A stretch of DNA of 64,000 bases. Source: NORP233 sp050186825 (lineage in GTDB: Bacteria; Planctomycetota; J058). Below are positions 27,434 through 34,465 of this stretch, piece after piece. Within the stretch, counting starts at the first letter, position 1, and the number at the start of each line of letters is the position of its first letter. The stretch covers positions 16,910-80,909 of the forward strand of contig JBFWYD010000051.1 of NCBI GenBank assembly GCA_050186825.1, given 5' to 3'. Made by a program: the position numbers and the translations under genes. The notes beneath the pieces were generated by a model. That model worked only from the letters and a program-made list of their open reading frames with translations, was not told the origin of the DNA and made no database searches.

Positions 27434-27789
27434 GCTTCCCCCCCTCCCAGAGGCCGCATGGAACCAACTCTGGGAGGGGTGTGCAAACCGGTTTCGCCAG
27501 TGTGACGGAACTACTGACTCTTCCGGGGGCTGACGCCATGCGTCGAGGGCTACAGGCAAGGCCCGCGTGCAGTCGCTCGGACAGGGCTGTCCAGGCTCGA
27601 TCCAGCGGGGAATCTGCAACTTGTTTTGGGTAAATGGGTTGCGGCTTCGCGTCCCCCTGCGTAGGTCCGCACGCGTGCGCGCGTGTGCGTCGGTCCCTGC
27701 TCCCAGACTTCGTCACCTGATCGGGTTCTCAGCGGCGGCAAGCCCTGCGCCCCATGAGAGTTGGCCGCTCATGAGATCTCCTTCAAGGC
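27434..27789. other. 356-bp leader/intergenic region upstream of the giant gene
   Basis: The region between the giant gene and the cytochrome gene, on the same strand, has lower G+C than its surroundings around 27610-27645. It holds the ribosome-site hairpin (27441-27479), the palindrome AAACCGGTTT (27485-27494) and GCACGCGTGC (27669-27678). No convincing promoter pair or known riboswitch is visible, and I see no gene. It is probably a long 5' leader or a promoter region. Confidence 0.5.
27441..27479 (-). promoter_or_regulatory. Perfect hairpin enclosing the ribosome-binding site of the giant lipoprotein gene
   Basis: On the minus strand CCCCTCCCAGAG (27468-27479), a 15-nt loop and CTCTGGGAGGGG (27441-27452) form a perfect 12-bp stem. 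The 3' arm contains the GGGAGGGG Shine-Dalgarno run of the gene starting at 27433, with only GGGAAGC between stem and ATG. Folded, the mRNA would hide its ribosome site. This is a candidate translational switch. Confidence 0.7.
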
Positions 27790-29517
27790 TCAGCGCCTAG
27801 CGGCCAGGAGCAGCCGCGCGACCTGCTCGCGGCGTCGCGCGGGTGGGGCGATCGGGTCGTAGTCCGCGACGCTCAAGGGCCGGCCGAGCGCGCGCTCGAG
27901 GGCGAACAGGGCGAACATCCGGTTAACCGCCTGGGGGTCCTCGAGCGCGCGGATCAGGCGCGGGGACTCCTGCGCGGCGCGCGGCGAGCGCGACCAGGCG
28001 TCGCTCGCGACCAGGCGCACGATCGGCTCGCGTGAGGCCAGCCAGGCCTGGCCGACCGGGGCGTCGAGGCCGCCGGGGTAGGCGCGCGCCCAGGACTCCT
28101 CGAGCCCCACCTTGCGGCCCCAGCCCACCTGGAGCGCCGAGGCGGTCCAGCGCAGCGAGCGGTCGAGGTGACAGAGGTTGCAGGCGTTGGGCATCCCGGC
28201 GGCGAGCATCCGCGGGTCGCCGGGGACGCTGATCCGGTGCGTGCGGACCACGACCTCGAGGCCCTGGACGACGCGCGGCATGTGGCAGTCGAGGCAGCCC
28301 ACGGTCCCCGGGGCGTGCTGGGCGTGGTCCTCGCGCGCGCGCGCCTCGCGCAGGCTCGGATGGCAGCGCAGGCAGGCCTGCTCGTGGGCCGGCTGGGTGG
28401 GCGCGCCGTCGGGCGGCCCCGCCTGGTGCGGGTCGTGACAGTCGGTGCACTTGAGCTGGCTGGCGCAGCCGCCGCCGAGAAGGTCCACGGCCTCGCGCGA
28501 GTTCCAGGTGCCCGAGCCGTCGGGGTAGGGGCTCACGCCGCGCGAGAAGTGGCACTGCGCGCAGATCCCGTTGATCGCGTAGGGGTCGCGGCGCGCGTCG
28601 CCGATCCGCTCGCCGCGGGGAAAGCGCAGCGCGGGGCTCTGGGGGAGGAAGCGGATCCGCGCCCCGTCCTGCGCGTGCTCCCGCCCGCCGAAGTGGCAGC
28701 TCTCGCAGGAGATCCCCAGCGTGACCAGCTCCCCCGGGCCCAGGCCCGGCCGCCGATCGGCGCCGGCCCGCGGGTCGAGGCTCAGGTCCGCGGCGGGGAA
28801 GCCCTCGGTCCCGGCCCGCGCGCGCAGCCGCTCCTCGTAGGGGTAGGTGTTGTGGCAGTAGATGCAGTTGTCCTCCCAGCCGGTGCGATGGGCCTGGTCG
28901 GCGGGGAGCGAGGGGCGGCCGTCGGGGCGGTACTCCGGCGGGCAGTCCGAGTCGAAGTAGGGCTCGGGGAACCACGCCCGGCGGCGCAGCCACCAGCCGA
29001 AGGGGAGCTTGCCCTCGGTGCGATAGGCCGGGTCGCCGGGCGGCTCGGGGCCCTCGACCAGCACGCCCACGTACATCTGGGTGTAGCGCGAGCCGACCGT
29101 GCGGGTGACCCGGTAGCGCCGCCGCGGCCCGGGGCCCTCGAGGGTCACGGGGCCCTCGAGGGTCATGAAGTAGGCCGCGCCCTCGCGCTCGAAGCGGACC
29201 CGGCTGCCCGCGTAGTCGAGCGACTGGCCCGAGAAGTCGCCCAGCACCGTGTCGGGGCCGGCGTCCGCGTTCATGCGGCTGTGGGGATGCGCGCGCCAGC
29301 GCTGGTAGTTCTCGGTGTGGCACTCGCCGCAGGCCTCGGGGCCCACGTAGTCCCGCGCGTGGATGTTGCTCTCGCCCTCGGGCGGCGGCGCGAGCTTGCC
29401 TACGGGGCGGACGCGCGGCTCGGGGACCCAGGCGGCGGCCAGCAGCGTGAGCGCGGCCGCGCCCAGCAGGCGGCGGAGGTGCCCGGTGGCCTTCCCTCTC
29501 GCTGCGTCCACGCGCAC
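27790..29517 (-). CDS. Eight-haem c-type cytochrome with HEAT-like C-terminus
   Basis: The 575-aa protein has an N-terminal hydrophobic signal/anchor (LRRLLGAAALTLLAAAW) and eight CxxCH haem-binding motifs in order: CGECH (residues 63-67), CIYCH, CESCH, CAQCH, CTDCH, CLRCH, CLDCH and CNLCH. Between the first two lies a ~150-residue beta-rich insert. The last ~110 residues (IVRLVASDAWSRSPRAAQES) look like HEAT/Armadillo-type helices. Such periplasmic multihaem proteins take part in electron transfer or in nitrogen/sulfur redox chemistry; which one cannot be told. Start: GTG 29515-29517, with another in-frame GTG two codons on. A TAGGCT box only about 10 bp upstream predicts a leaderless transcript. 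Confidence 0.88.
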   Translation of the reverse strand: MRVDAARGKATGHLRRLLGAAALTLLAAAWVPEPRVRPVGKLAPPPEGESNIHARDYVGPEACGECHTENYQRWRAHPHSRMNADAGPDTVLGDFSGQSLDYAGSRVRFEREGAAYFMTLEGPVTLEGPGPRRRYRVTRTVGSRYTQMYVGVLVEGPEPPGDPAYRTEGKLPFGWWLRRRAWFPEPYFDSDCPPEYRPDGRPSLPADQAHRTGWEDNCIYCHNTYPYEERLRARAGTEGFPAADLSLDPRAGADRRPGLGPGELVTLGISCESCHFGGREHAQDGARIRFLPQSPALRFPRGERIGDARRDPYAINGICAQCHFSRGVSPYPDGSGTWNSREAVDLLGGGCASQLKCTDCHDPHQAGPPDGAPTQPAHEQACLRCHPSLREARAREDHAQHAPGTVGCLDCHMPRVVQGLEVVVRTHRISVPGDPRMLAAGMPNACNLCHLDRSLRWTASALQVGWGRKVGLEESWARAYPGGLDAPVGQAWLASREPIVRLVASDAWSRSPRAAQESPRLIRALEDPQAVNRMFALFALERALGRPLSVADYDPIAPPARRREQVARLLLAARR

Positions 29518-29527
29518 CCCCGACGCG

Positions 29528-29557
29528 AGCCTAGCCCTCGCGGGCGGCCGCGCTCAA
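29528..29557 (-). promoter_or_regulatory. Putative cytochrome gene promoter
   Basis: On the minus strand TTGAGC (29552-29557), an 18-nt spacer and TAGGCT (29528-29533) form a sigma-70-like promoter. It overlaps the last codons of the phosphotransacetylase gene. Transcription would begin about 4 bp before the GTG at 29517. Confidence 0.5.
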
Positions 29558-30489
29558 GCCAGATCGCGCGCGCGCTGGGCCTGGGCCTGGACCGCGGTGA
29601 TGCAGGCCACCTCGACGATGTCCTCCTCGCTGCAGCCGCGGCTGAGGTCGTTGGCCGGGCGGTCGAGCCCCTGGAGCACCGGGCCGAGCGCGGTGGCGCC
29701 GCCCAGGCGCTGGCTGAGCTTGTAGCCGATGTTCCCGGCGTCCAGGTCGGGGAACACGAGCACGTTGGCGCGCCCCTGGACCGGGCTCCCGGGCGCCTTC
29801 TTGGCGGCCACGGCGGGGACCAGCGCGGCGTCGCCCTGGAGCTCGCCGTCGATGATCAGGTCCGGGCGGCGCTGGCGGGCCAGCGCGGTGGCCTTCTGCA
29901 CCTTCTCCACGTCGGGATGGTCGGCGCTGCCCTTGGTCGAGAAGCTGAGCAGGGCGACCCGCGGCTCCTCCTCGAGGAACAGCGCCGCGCTGTCGGCCGC
30001 GGCGCAGGCGATGTCCGCCAGCTCCTCGGGCTTGGGGTTGGGGATCACCCCGCAGTCGCTGAACACGTAGCCGCGCCCGTCGGGGAAGACCATCAGGAAG
30101 AAGCTGCTCACGGTCTTCATGCCCGGCCGCGCCCCGATCCCGAGGATCGCCGCGCGCACGGTCCGGGCCGTGGTCGCGATCGAGCCGGCCACGAAGCCGT
30201 CGGCGTCGCCCGCGCGGACCATCAGCGCCGCGAACAGGAGCGGGTCCTCGAGCTGGCGGCGCGCCTCCTCCGGGGTCACGCCGCGGTGCTTGCGCCGCTC
30301 GTGGTAGAGCTCGGCGTAGGCCTCGCGCTTCTCTTCGTAGAGGTCCTCGTCGAACAGGATCGGCTCGACGAGGTCCTCGCGCGCGAGCACGCGGGCCGCG
30401 GCCTGGACGCGCGGGTCCTCGCTCTCGGGGAACACGATGCGGGCGCGGGCGCGGCGGGCCCGGGCGCGGATGCGGGCGATCAGCTCCAC
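29554..30489 (-). CDS. pta: Phosphate acetyltransferase / phosphotransbutyrylase family enzyme
   Basis: The 311-aa protein is a compact single-domain PTA_PTB enzyme. Hallmarks are RIVFPESEDPRVQAAARVLA at the N-terminus, DADGFVAGSIATTA, RGYVFSDCGVIPNPKPEEL, and the C-terminal active-site region NVLVFPDLDAGNIGYKLSQR, then LGPVLQGLDRPANDLSRGCS. It should convert acetyl-CoA plus phosphate to acetyl phosphate and CoA (or a longer acyl equivalent). No acetate kinase gene is adjacent. The GTG start lies 2 bp after the stop of the AtuA-family gene and uses the GGAGG in that gene's last codons, so the two are tightly coupled. The open frame upstream is a shadow of that gene. Confidence 0.9.
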   Translation of the reverse strand: MELIARIRARARRARARIVFPESEDPRVQAAARVLAREDLVEPILFDEDLYEEKREAYAELYHERRKHRGVTPEEARRQLEDPLLFAALMVRAGDADGFVAGSIATTARTVRAAILGIGARPGMKTVSSFFLMVFPDGRGYVFSDCGVIPNPKPEELADIACAAADSAALFLEEEPRVALLSFSTKGSADHPDVEKVQKATALARQRRPDLIIDGELQGDAALVPAVAAKKAPGSPVQGRANVLVFPDLDAGNIGYKLSQRLGGATALGPVLQGLDRPANDLSRGCSEEDIVEVACITAVQAQAQRARDLA

Positions 30490-30491
30490 GG

Positions 30492-32279
30492 CTAGTCCTC
30501 CAGGAGCGCCGCGTCGACCTCGACCTCGGTCGCGAGCAGGTGCTGGGCGTAGGTCTTGCCCTGGGCGTCGAGGCGCAGGCTGAGGGTCCCGCCCCCGCCC
30601 AGGGACTCGTGGAGCAGGAAGTTCAGGGCCAGGATGTTCGGCACCTCGTGGCGCTCGACCTCGCCCAGGCAGAAGCCCTCGAAGCGCGACTTGACCAGGG
30701 CCGGGGTCAGGTGCTCGCGGCACCAGGCGTAGATCGCGGGCGAGCGGGCGATCACGCCCACGTTGCAGGTGTCGCCCTTGTCGCCCGAGCGCGCCAGGCA
30801 CAGGCGGGCCAGGGGCACGCGCGCGGCCTTGCCGCTCGCGGCCTTGGCCGCGGGCGGCGCGGGCGGGGTCCAGGCCGCGGCCGGCGCCTTCGAGAGGTCG
30901 GTCTGGGGCAGGGCGACCTCCTCGGCGCCGACCACGACCTTGACCTGGACCCGGTCGCGCGAGATCAGCGCGGGCCAGTAGCCCACGACCTCGGACGCGC
31001 GCGGGCGGCCCTGGTCGCCCAGGTAGGTGATCCCCGGCACGGTCGAGAGCACCTTCGGCACGACTTGGGGCCCGAAGCGCTTGTCGATCTTCTTCTGGTC
31101 GCGGTCGCGCACGGCGAGCTGCACGATCACCTCGTTCGGCTCCTGCTGCGCGTGCGCCGGGTGACAGGCGTCGTAGCCGATCAGCTGGGTGTGGGCGTGG
31201 TCGAAGGCGCCCTCGCCGCCCACGCTCTCCCAGAACACCTCCTTGACCTTGCGGGCCTTGGCCAGGGTGTTGGGGCTCGCGACCACCAGCCGCCCGAAGG
31301 CCCGGTAGCCCTGCATGAAGCTGACCGAGACCTTGAGCTTCTCGGGCGGCGGCGCGCCCTTGATCCCGCTCACGCGCACCCGGTCCGGGCCCTCCTGCTC
31401 GAGGCGGATCGAGTCGAAGCGCGCCACGCAGTCCGGGGCCACGTAGGCGGCGGCGCCCATCTCGTAGACGAGCTGCTCGCTGACGGTGTGCACGCTGACG
31501 AGCCCGCCGGTGCCGGGGTGCTTGGTGACCACGAAGCTGCCGTCGGCCGAGACCTCGACCAGCGGGTAGCCCATGTTCCGGTAGGTCGGCACCAGCTCCC
31601 AGTCGGTGAAGTTGCCGCCCGTGCACTGGGTGCCGCACTCGATGATGTGCCCGGCCACGATCCCGTGGGCCAGGCGGTCCCAGTCGTCCTCGGCCCAGCC
31701 GAACTCGTGGATGAGCGGGGCCAGGGTCACGCCGGTGTCGGTCACGCGCCCAGCGATCACCACGTTGGCGCCCATCTCCAGGGCCTGGACCACGCCGGCC
31801 GCGCCCAGGTAGACGTTGGCGCTCAGGACGTCGCCGCGGATCGAGCTCAGGGGCGCGCCGGTCTCCATGTGCGCGAGCGGCTCGCCCCCGGCCAGGATCC
31901 CGTCGAGGTCGCCGTAGATGTCGTCGCCGAGGACGACGCCCACCTTCAGCTTCTCGGCGATCCCCAGCTCCTTGGCCAGGGCCTCGAGCGCGGCCCGGCA
32001 GGCGAGCGGGTTCACCCCGCCCGCGTTGCTGATCACCTTGATCCCGCGCTCCAGGCAGGCCGGGAGCACGTCGCGCATCTGGGTCAGGAAGTCGGTGGCG
32101 TAGCCGGCCTCCGGGCGCTTGAGGCGCATCTTCTGGAGGATGGCCATCGTGACCTCGGCCAGGTAGTCCATGACCAGGTAGTCGATGGGGCCGCCCTCGA
32201 CCTGGCGACGCGCGGCCGTGGGGTCGTCGCCCCAAAAGCCGCCGCAGTTGGCGATCACCAGTCGGTCCTTGCCTGGCAT
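30492..32279 (-). CDS. AtuA-family (DUF1446) protein, acyclic terpene/acyl-CoA metabolism
   Basis: The 595-aa product matches the AtuA/DUF1446 family in length and motifs: an N-terminal Gly/Asp-rich region (VIANCGGFWGDDPTAARRQV), ISNAGGVNPLACRAAL, VIAGRVTDTGVTLAPLIHEF, ECGTQCTGGNFTDW, and a C-terminal AtuA domain with ARSGDKGDTCNVGVIARSP. In Pseudomonas the atu cluster degrades citronellol and geraniol, but many bacteria carry AtuA homologues in other acyl-CoA contexts. The biochemical role is unsettled. Here it is coupled to a phosphotransacetylase, which hints at acyl-CoA or acyl-phosphate turnover. The ATG start is at 32277-32279. It is divergent from the kinase operon. Confidence 0.88.
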   Translation of the reverse strand: MPGKDRLVIANCGGFWGDDPTAARRQVEGGPIDYLVMDYLAEVTMAILQKMRLKRPEAGYATDFLTQMRDVLPACLERGIKVISNAGGVNPLACRAALEALAKELGIAEKLKVGVVLGDDIYGDLDGILAGGEPLAHMETGAPLSSIRGDVLSANVYLGAAGVVQALEMGANVVIAGRVTDTGVTLAPLIHEFGWAEDDWDRLAHGIVAGHIIECGTQCTGGNFTDWELVPTYRNMGYPLVEVSADGSFVVTKHPGTGGLVSVHTVSEQLVYEMGAAAYVAPDCVARFDSIRLEQEGPDRVRVSGIKGAPPPEKLKVSVSFMQGYRAFGRLVVASPNTLAKARKVKEVFWESVGGEGAFDHAHTQLIGYDACHPAHAQQEPNEVIVQLAVRDRDQKKIDKRFGPQVVPKVLSTVPGITYLGDQGRPRASEVVGYWPALISRDRVQVKVVVGAEEVALPQTDLSKAPAAAWTPPAPPAAKAASGKAARVPLARLCLARSGDKGDTCNVGVIARSPAIYAWCREHLTPALVKSRFEGFCLGEVERHEVPNILALNFLLHESLGGGGTLSLRLDAQGKTYAQHLLATEVEVDAALLED

Positions 32280-32410
32280 GGCTTGCTCCGCTCGGCTGAG
32301 GTGGGAGGGCTTTCTAACCCGAGCGGCGCGCCTTTTCCGCCTTCGCTGGGGCCCCGCTCCTCCCGGCGGCGCCCCTCGGCGGGGCCGCGCCGGAGCTAAG
32401 ATCCCCGCCC

Positions 32411-33403
32411 GTGAGCGAGCCCGCCCCTGCTGCCATCGTGGCCGGCTACCAGGTCGGCAACTACCGGCTCCAGCGGCGCATCGGCGCCGGCGCCATGGGC
32501 GAGGTGTGGCTCGCGCACCACGAACTGCTCGAGCGCCCGGCCGCGGTCAAGCTCATGAAGCCGGGCCTGGCCGCGGCGGGCGACGACGCGCCGATCCAGC
32601 GCTTCCTGCGCGAGGCGCGGGCCACGGGCAGCCTCGAGTCGCCGAACACGGTCCGGCTCTACGACTTCGGCGTCACGCCCCAGGGCGTCTTCTACTACGT
32701 GATGGAGCGCCTGCGCGGCGTGGACCTCTACCGGCTGGTGCTCGAGGACGGCCCGCTCGAGCCGGCGCGCGCGATCCACTTCGTGGACCAGGCCTGCGGC
32801 GCCCTGGCCGAGGCGCACGGGGTCGGGCTGGTGCACCGCGACGTGAAGCCCGCGAACATCCACGCCTGCGAGCTGGGGATCGACGCCGACGTGGTCAAGG
32901 TGCTCGACTTCGGCCTGGTCCGCGACCTGGGCAACCGCGACGTGGACATCACCGGCGGGCGGATGATCGGCTCCCCGGCCTTCGTCTCGCCCGAGGGCTG
33001 CCGCGGCGAGTCGGACCCCCGCGGCGACCTCTACTCGCTCGGCTGCACGCTCTACTTCCTGCTCACCTCCCGCTTCGTGTTCGACGCCGAGACCCTGGTG
33101 GACATGGTGGACGCCCACCTCCACCAGCCCGCGCGCCCGCCCTCGCGCGCGGCGCCCTGGCCGCTGCCCCCCGGCCTGGACGAGCTCGTGCTCGAGCTCC
33201 TGGAGAAGGACGTCGCCCGCCGCCCCGCCTCGGCCCGCGAGGTCCGCCAGCGGCTGCGCGCGATCCCGCTCGAGGAGCCCTGGACGCACGCCCTGGCCGA
33301 GCAGTGGTGGGAGCTGAACCGCGCGCGCTTCGCGCCCCCCGCGGCCGAGCGCAGCGACCCCGAGGAGGAGGCCACGCACGTGGTCGCCCTGGACGGAGCG
33401 TGA
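32411..33403 (+). CDS. Ser/Thr protein kinase (Hanks type), cytoplasmic
   Basis: The 330-aa protein is essentially one kinase domain: glycine loop RIGAGAMGEVWLAHHE (~residue 24), ATP-binding Lys in AVKLMKP, catalytic loop LVHRDVKPANIH, metal site KVLDFGLVRD, activation-segment end GSPAFVSPEGCRGE and GDLYSLGCTLYFLLT. All catalytic residues are present. The C-terminal ~40 residues form a Trp-rich tail (LAEQWWELNRARF); there is no transmembrane segment or sensor domain. The GTG start at 32411 is preceded by TAAGAT (32397-32402), so the transcript may be leaderless. The stop overlaps the GTG of the receiver-cyclase gene, making a two-gene signalling operon. Confidence 0.93.
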   Translation: MSEPAPAAIVAGYQVGNYRLQRRIGAGAMGEVWLAHHELLERPAAVKLMKPGLAAAGDDAPIQRFLREARATGSLESPNTVRLYDFGVTPQGVFYYVMERLRGVDLYRLVLEDGPLEPARAIHFVDQACGALAEAHGVGLVHRDVKPANIHACELGIDADVVKVLDFGLVRDLGNRDVDITGGRMIGSPAFVSPEGCRGESDPRGDLYSLGCTLYFLLTSRFVFDAETLVDMVDAHLHQPARPPSRAAPWPLPPGLDELVLELLEKDVARRPASAREVRQRLRAIPLEEPWTHALAEQWWELNRARFAPPAAERSDPEEEATHVVALDGA

Positions 33404-34452
33404 CGCGCCCCGCCCGGATCCTGGTCGTCGACGACGAGCCGCTCAACGTGGAGCTGCTGGTGCAGCTGCTCGAGGAGCTCGGCTACGAGCCGGTCCCGGC
33501 CCGCGACGGGCCCGAGGCCCTGGCGCTCGCCGCTGCGGCGCTGCCCGACCTCGTCCTGCTGGACGTGATGATGCCGGGGCTGGACGGCTTCAGCGTGTGC
33601 CGCGAGCTCAAGGCGCACGAGGAGACGAGGCTGGTCCCGGTGGTGCTCGTAACCGCGCTGGGCGCGGTGGACGACCGCGTGCGCGGGATCGAGGCCGGCG
33701 CGGACGACTTCCTGACCAAGCCCGTGGACGAGCGCGAGCTCCTGGCCCGGGTGCGCGCCTGCCTGGCCCAGCGGCGCGCGATCTCGGACCGCCTCGAGGC
33801 GCTCGCGCAGCAGAACGCCCAGCTCGCCAAGTTCGTGCCGGCCTTCGTGGAGCGCCTGCTCGCCCTCGACCCCGCGGGCGGCGCCCTCGAGCGGCGCGAG
33901 CGCGATGTCAGTGTGTTGTTCCTGGACGTGTGCGGCTACTCGCGCCTGAGCGAGGCCCTGCCCCCAGCGCGCCTGGCCGCGCTGGTCGAGCGCTACTTCT
34001 CGCGCTTCCTCGACCTGGTCCGCGCCGCGGGCGGCGACATCACCGAGACCGCCGGCGACGGCTTCATGGCCGTGTTCCTCGAGGGCGCCCCCGCGGAGCA
34101 CGCCCTGGCCGCGGCCAGCGCGGGCCTCGCCCAGACCCGCGCGGCGCGCGAGCTCGCCGCCGCCGGCGACGACGACCCGCCCCTGCCCGTCCGGGTGGGG
34201 ATCAGCTCCGGCCCCGCCCTGGTCGGCTCCGTCCGCATCGAGGGCGCGAGCGGCGCGCGCTGGACCTTCACCGCCGCCGGCCCCGTGACCGTCCTCGCCG
34301 CCCGCGCCCTGGGCGAGGCCCGGGAGGGCGCGGTGCTCCTCGGCCCCGAGACCGCGCGCCGGGTCGAGGCCGCGCTCCAGGTAGTGGCGCTGGGCCCGCA
34401 GGCGCTCAAGAACCTGGCCGAGCCCGTGGAGCTGTTCCGGGTCGAGGAGTAG
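33400..34452 (+). CDS. Response regulator with class III nucleotide cyclase-like output domain
   Basis: Residues 1-~125 are a complete receiver: acidic pair ILVVDDEP, phospho-acceptor LVLLDVMMPGLDG, Thr in VLVTAL and Lys in LTKPVDE. A short helical linker leads to a class III cyclase homology domain (residues ~165-350): metal Asp in VLFLDVCGYSRL and in AGDGFMAVF. The base-specifying Lys position is Glu (ITETAGDG), and in the second motif (WTFTAAGPVTVLAARA) the usual Asp/Cys is Thr and the transition-state Asn is Val, while Arg is kept. It may thus be a guanylate cyclase-like or a degenerate enzyme. It overlaps the upstream kinase by 4 bp (GTGA). No histidine kinase is adjacent. Confidence 0.9.
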   Translation: MTRPARILVVDDEPLNVELLVQLLEELGYEPVPARDGPEALALAAAALPDLVLLDVMMPGLDGFSVCRELKAHEETRLVPVVLVTALGAVDDRVRGIEAGADDFLTKPVDERELLARVRACLAQRRAISDRLEALAQQNAQLAKFVPAFVERLLALDPAGGALERRERDVSVLFLDVCGYSRLSEALPPARLAALVERYFSRFLDLVRAAGGDITETAGDGFMAVFLEGAPAEHALAAASAGLAQTRAARELAAAGDDDPPLPVRVGISSGPALVGSVRIEGASGARWTFTAAGPVTVLAARALGEAREGAVLLGPETARRVEAALQVVALGPQALKNLAEPVELFRVEE

Positions 34453-34465
34453 GTCGCCCGCCCGC

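Noticed and set aside
27605..27665. Possible cyclic-di-GMP (GEMM-I) riboswitch in the leader of the giant gene
   Set aside because: GGGGGACGCGAAGCC resembles the GGGACGCAAAGCC core, but the flanking P1/P2 stems, the GAAA tetraloop and the downstream GGTAGC receptor helix are not present.
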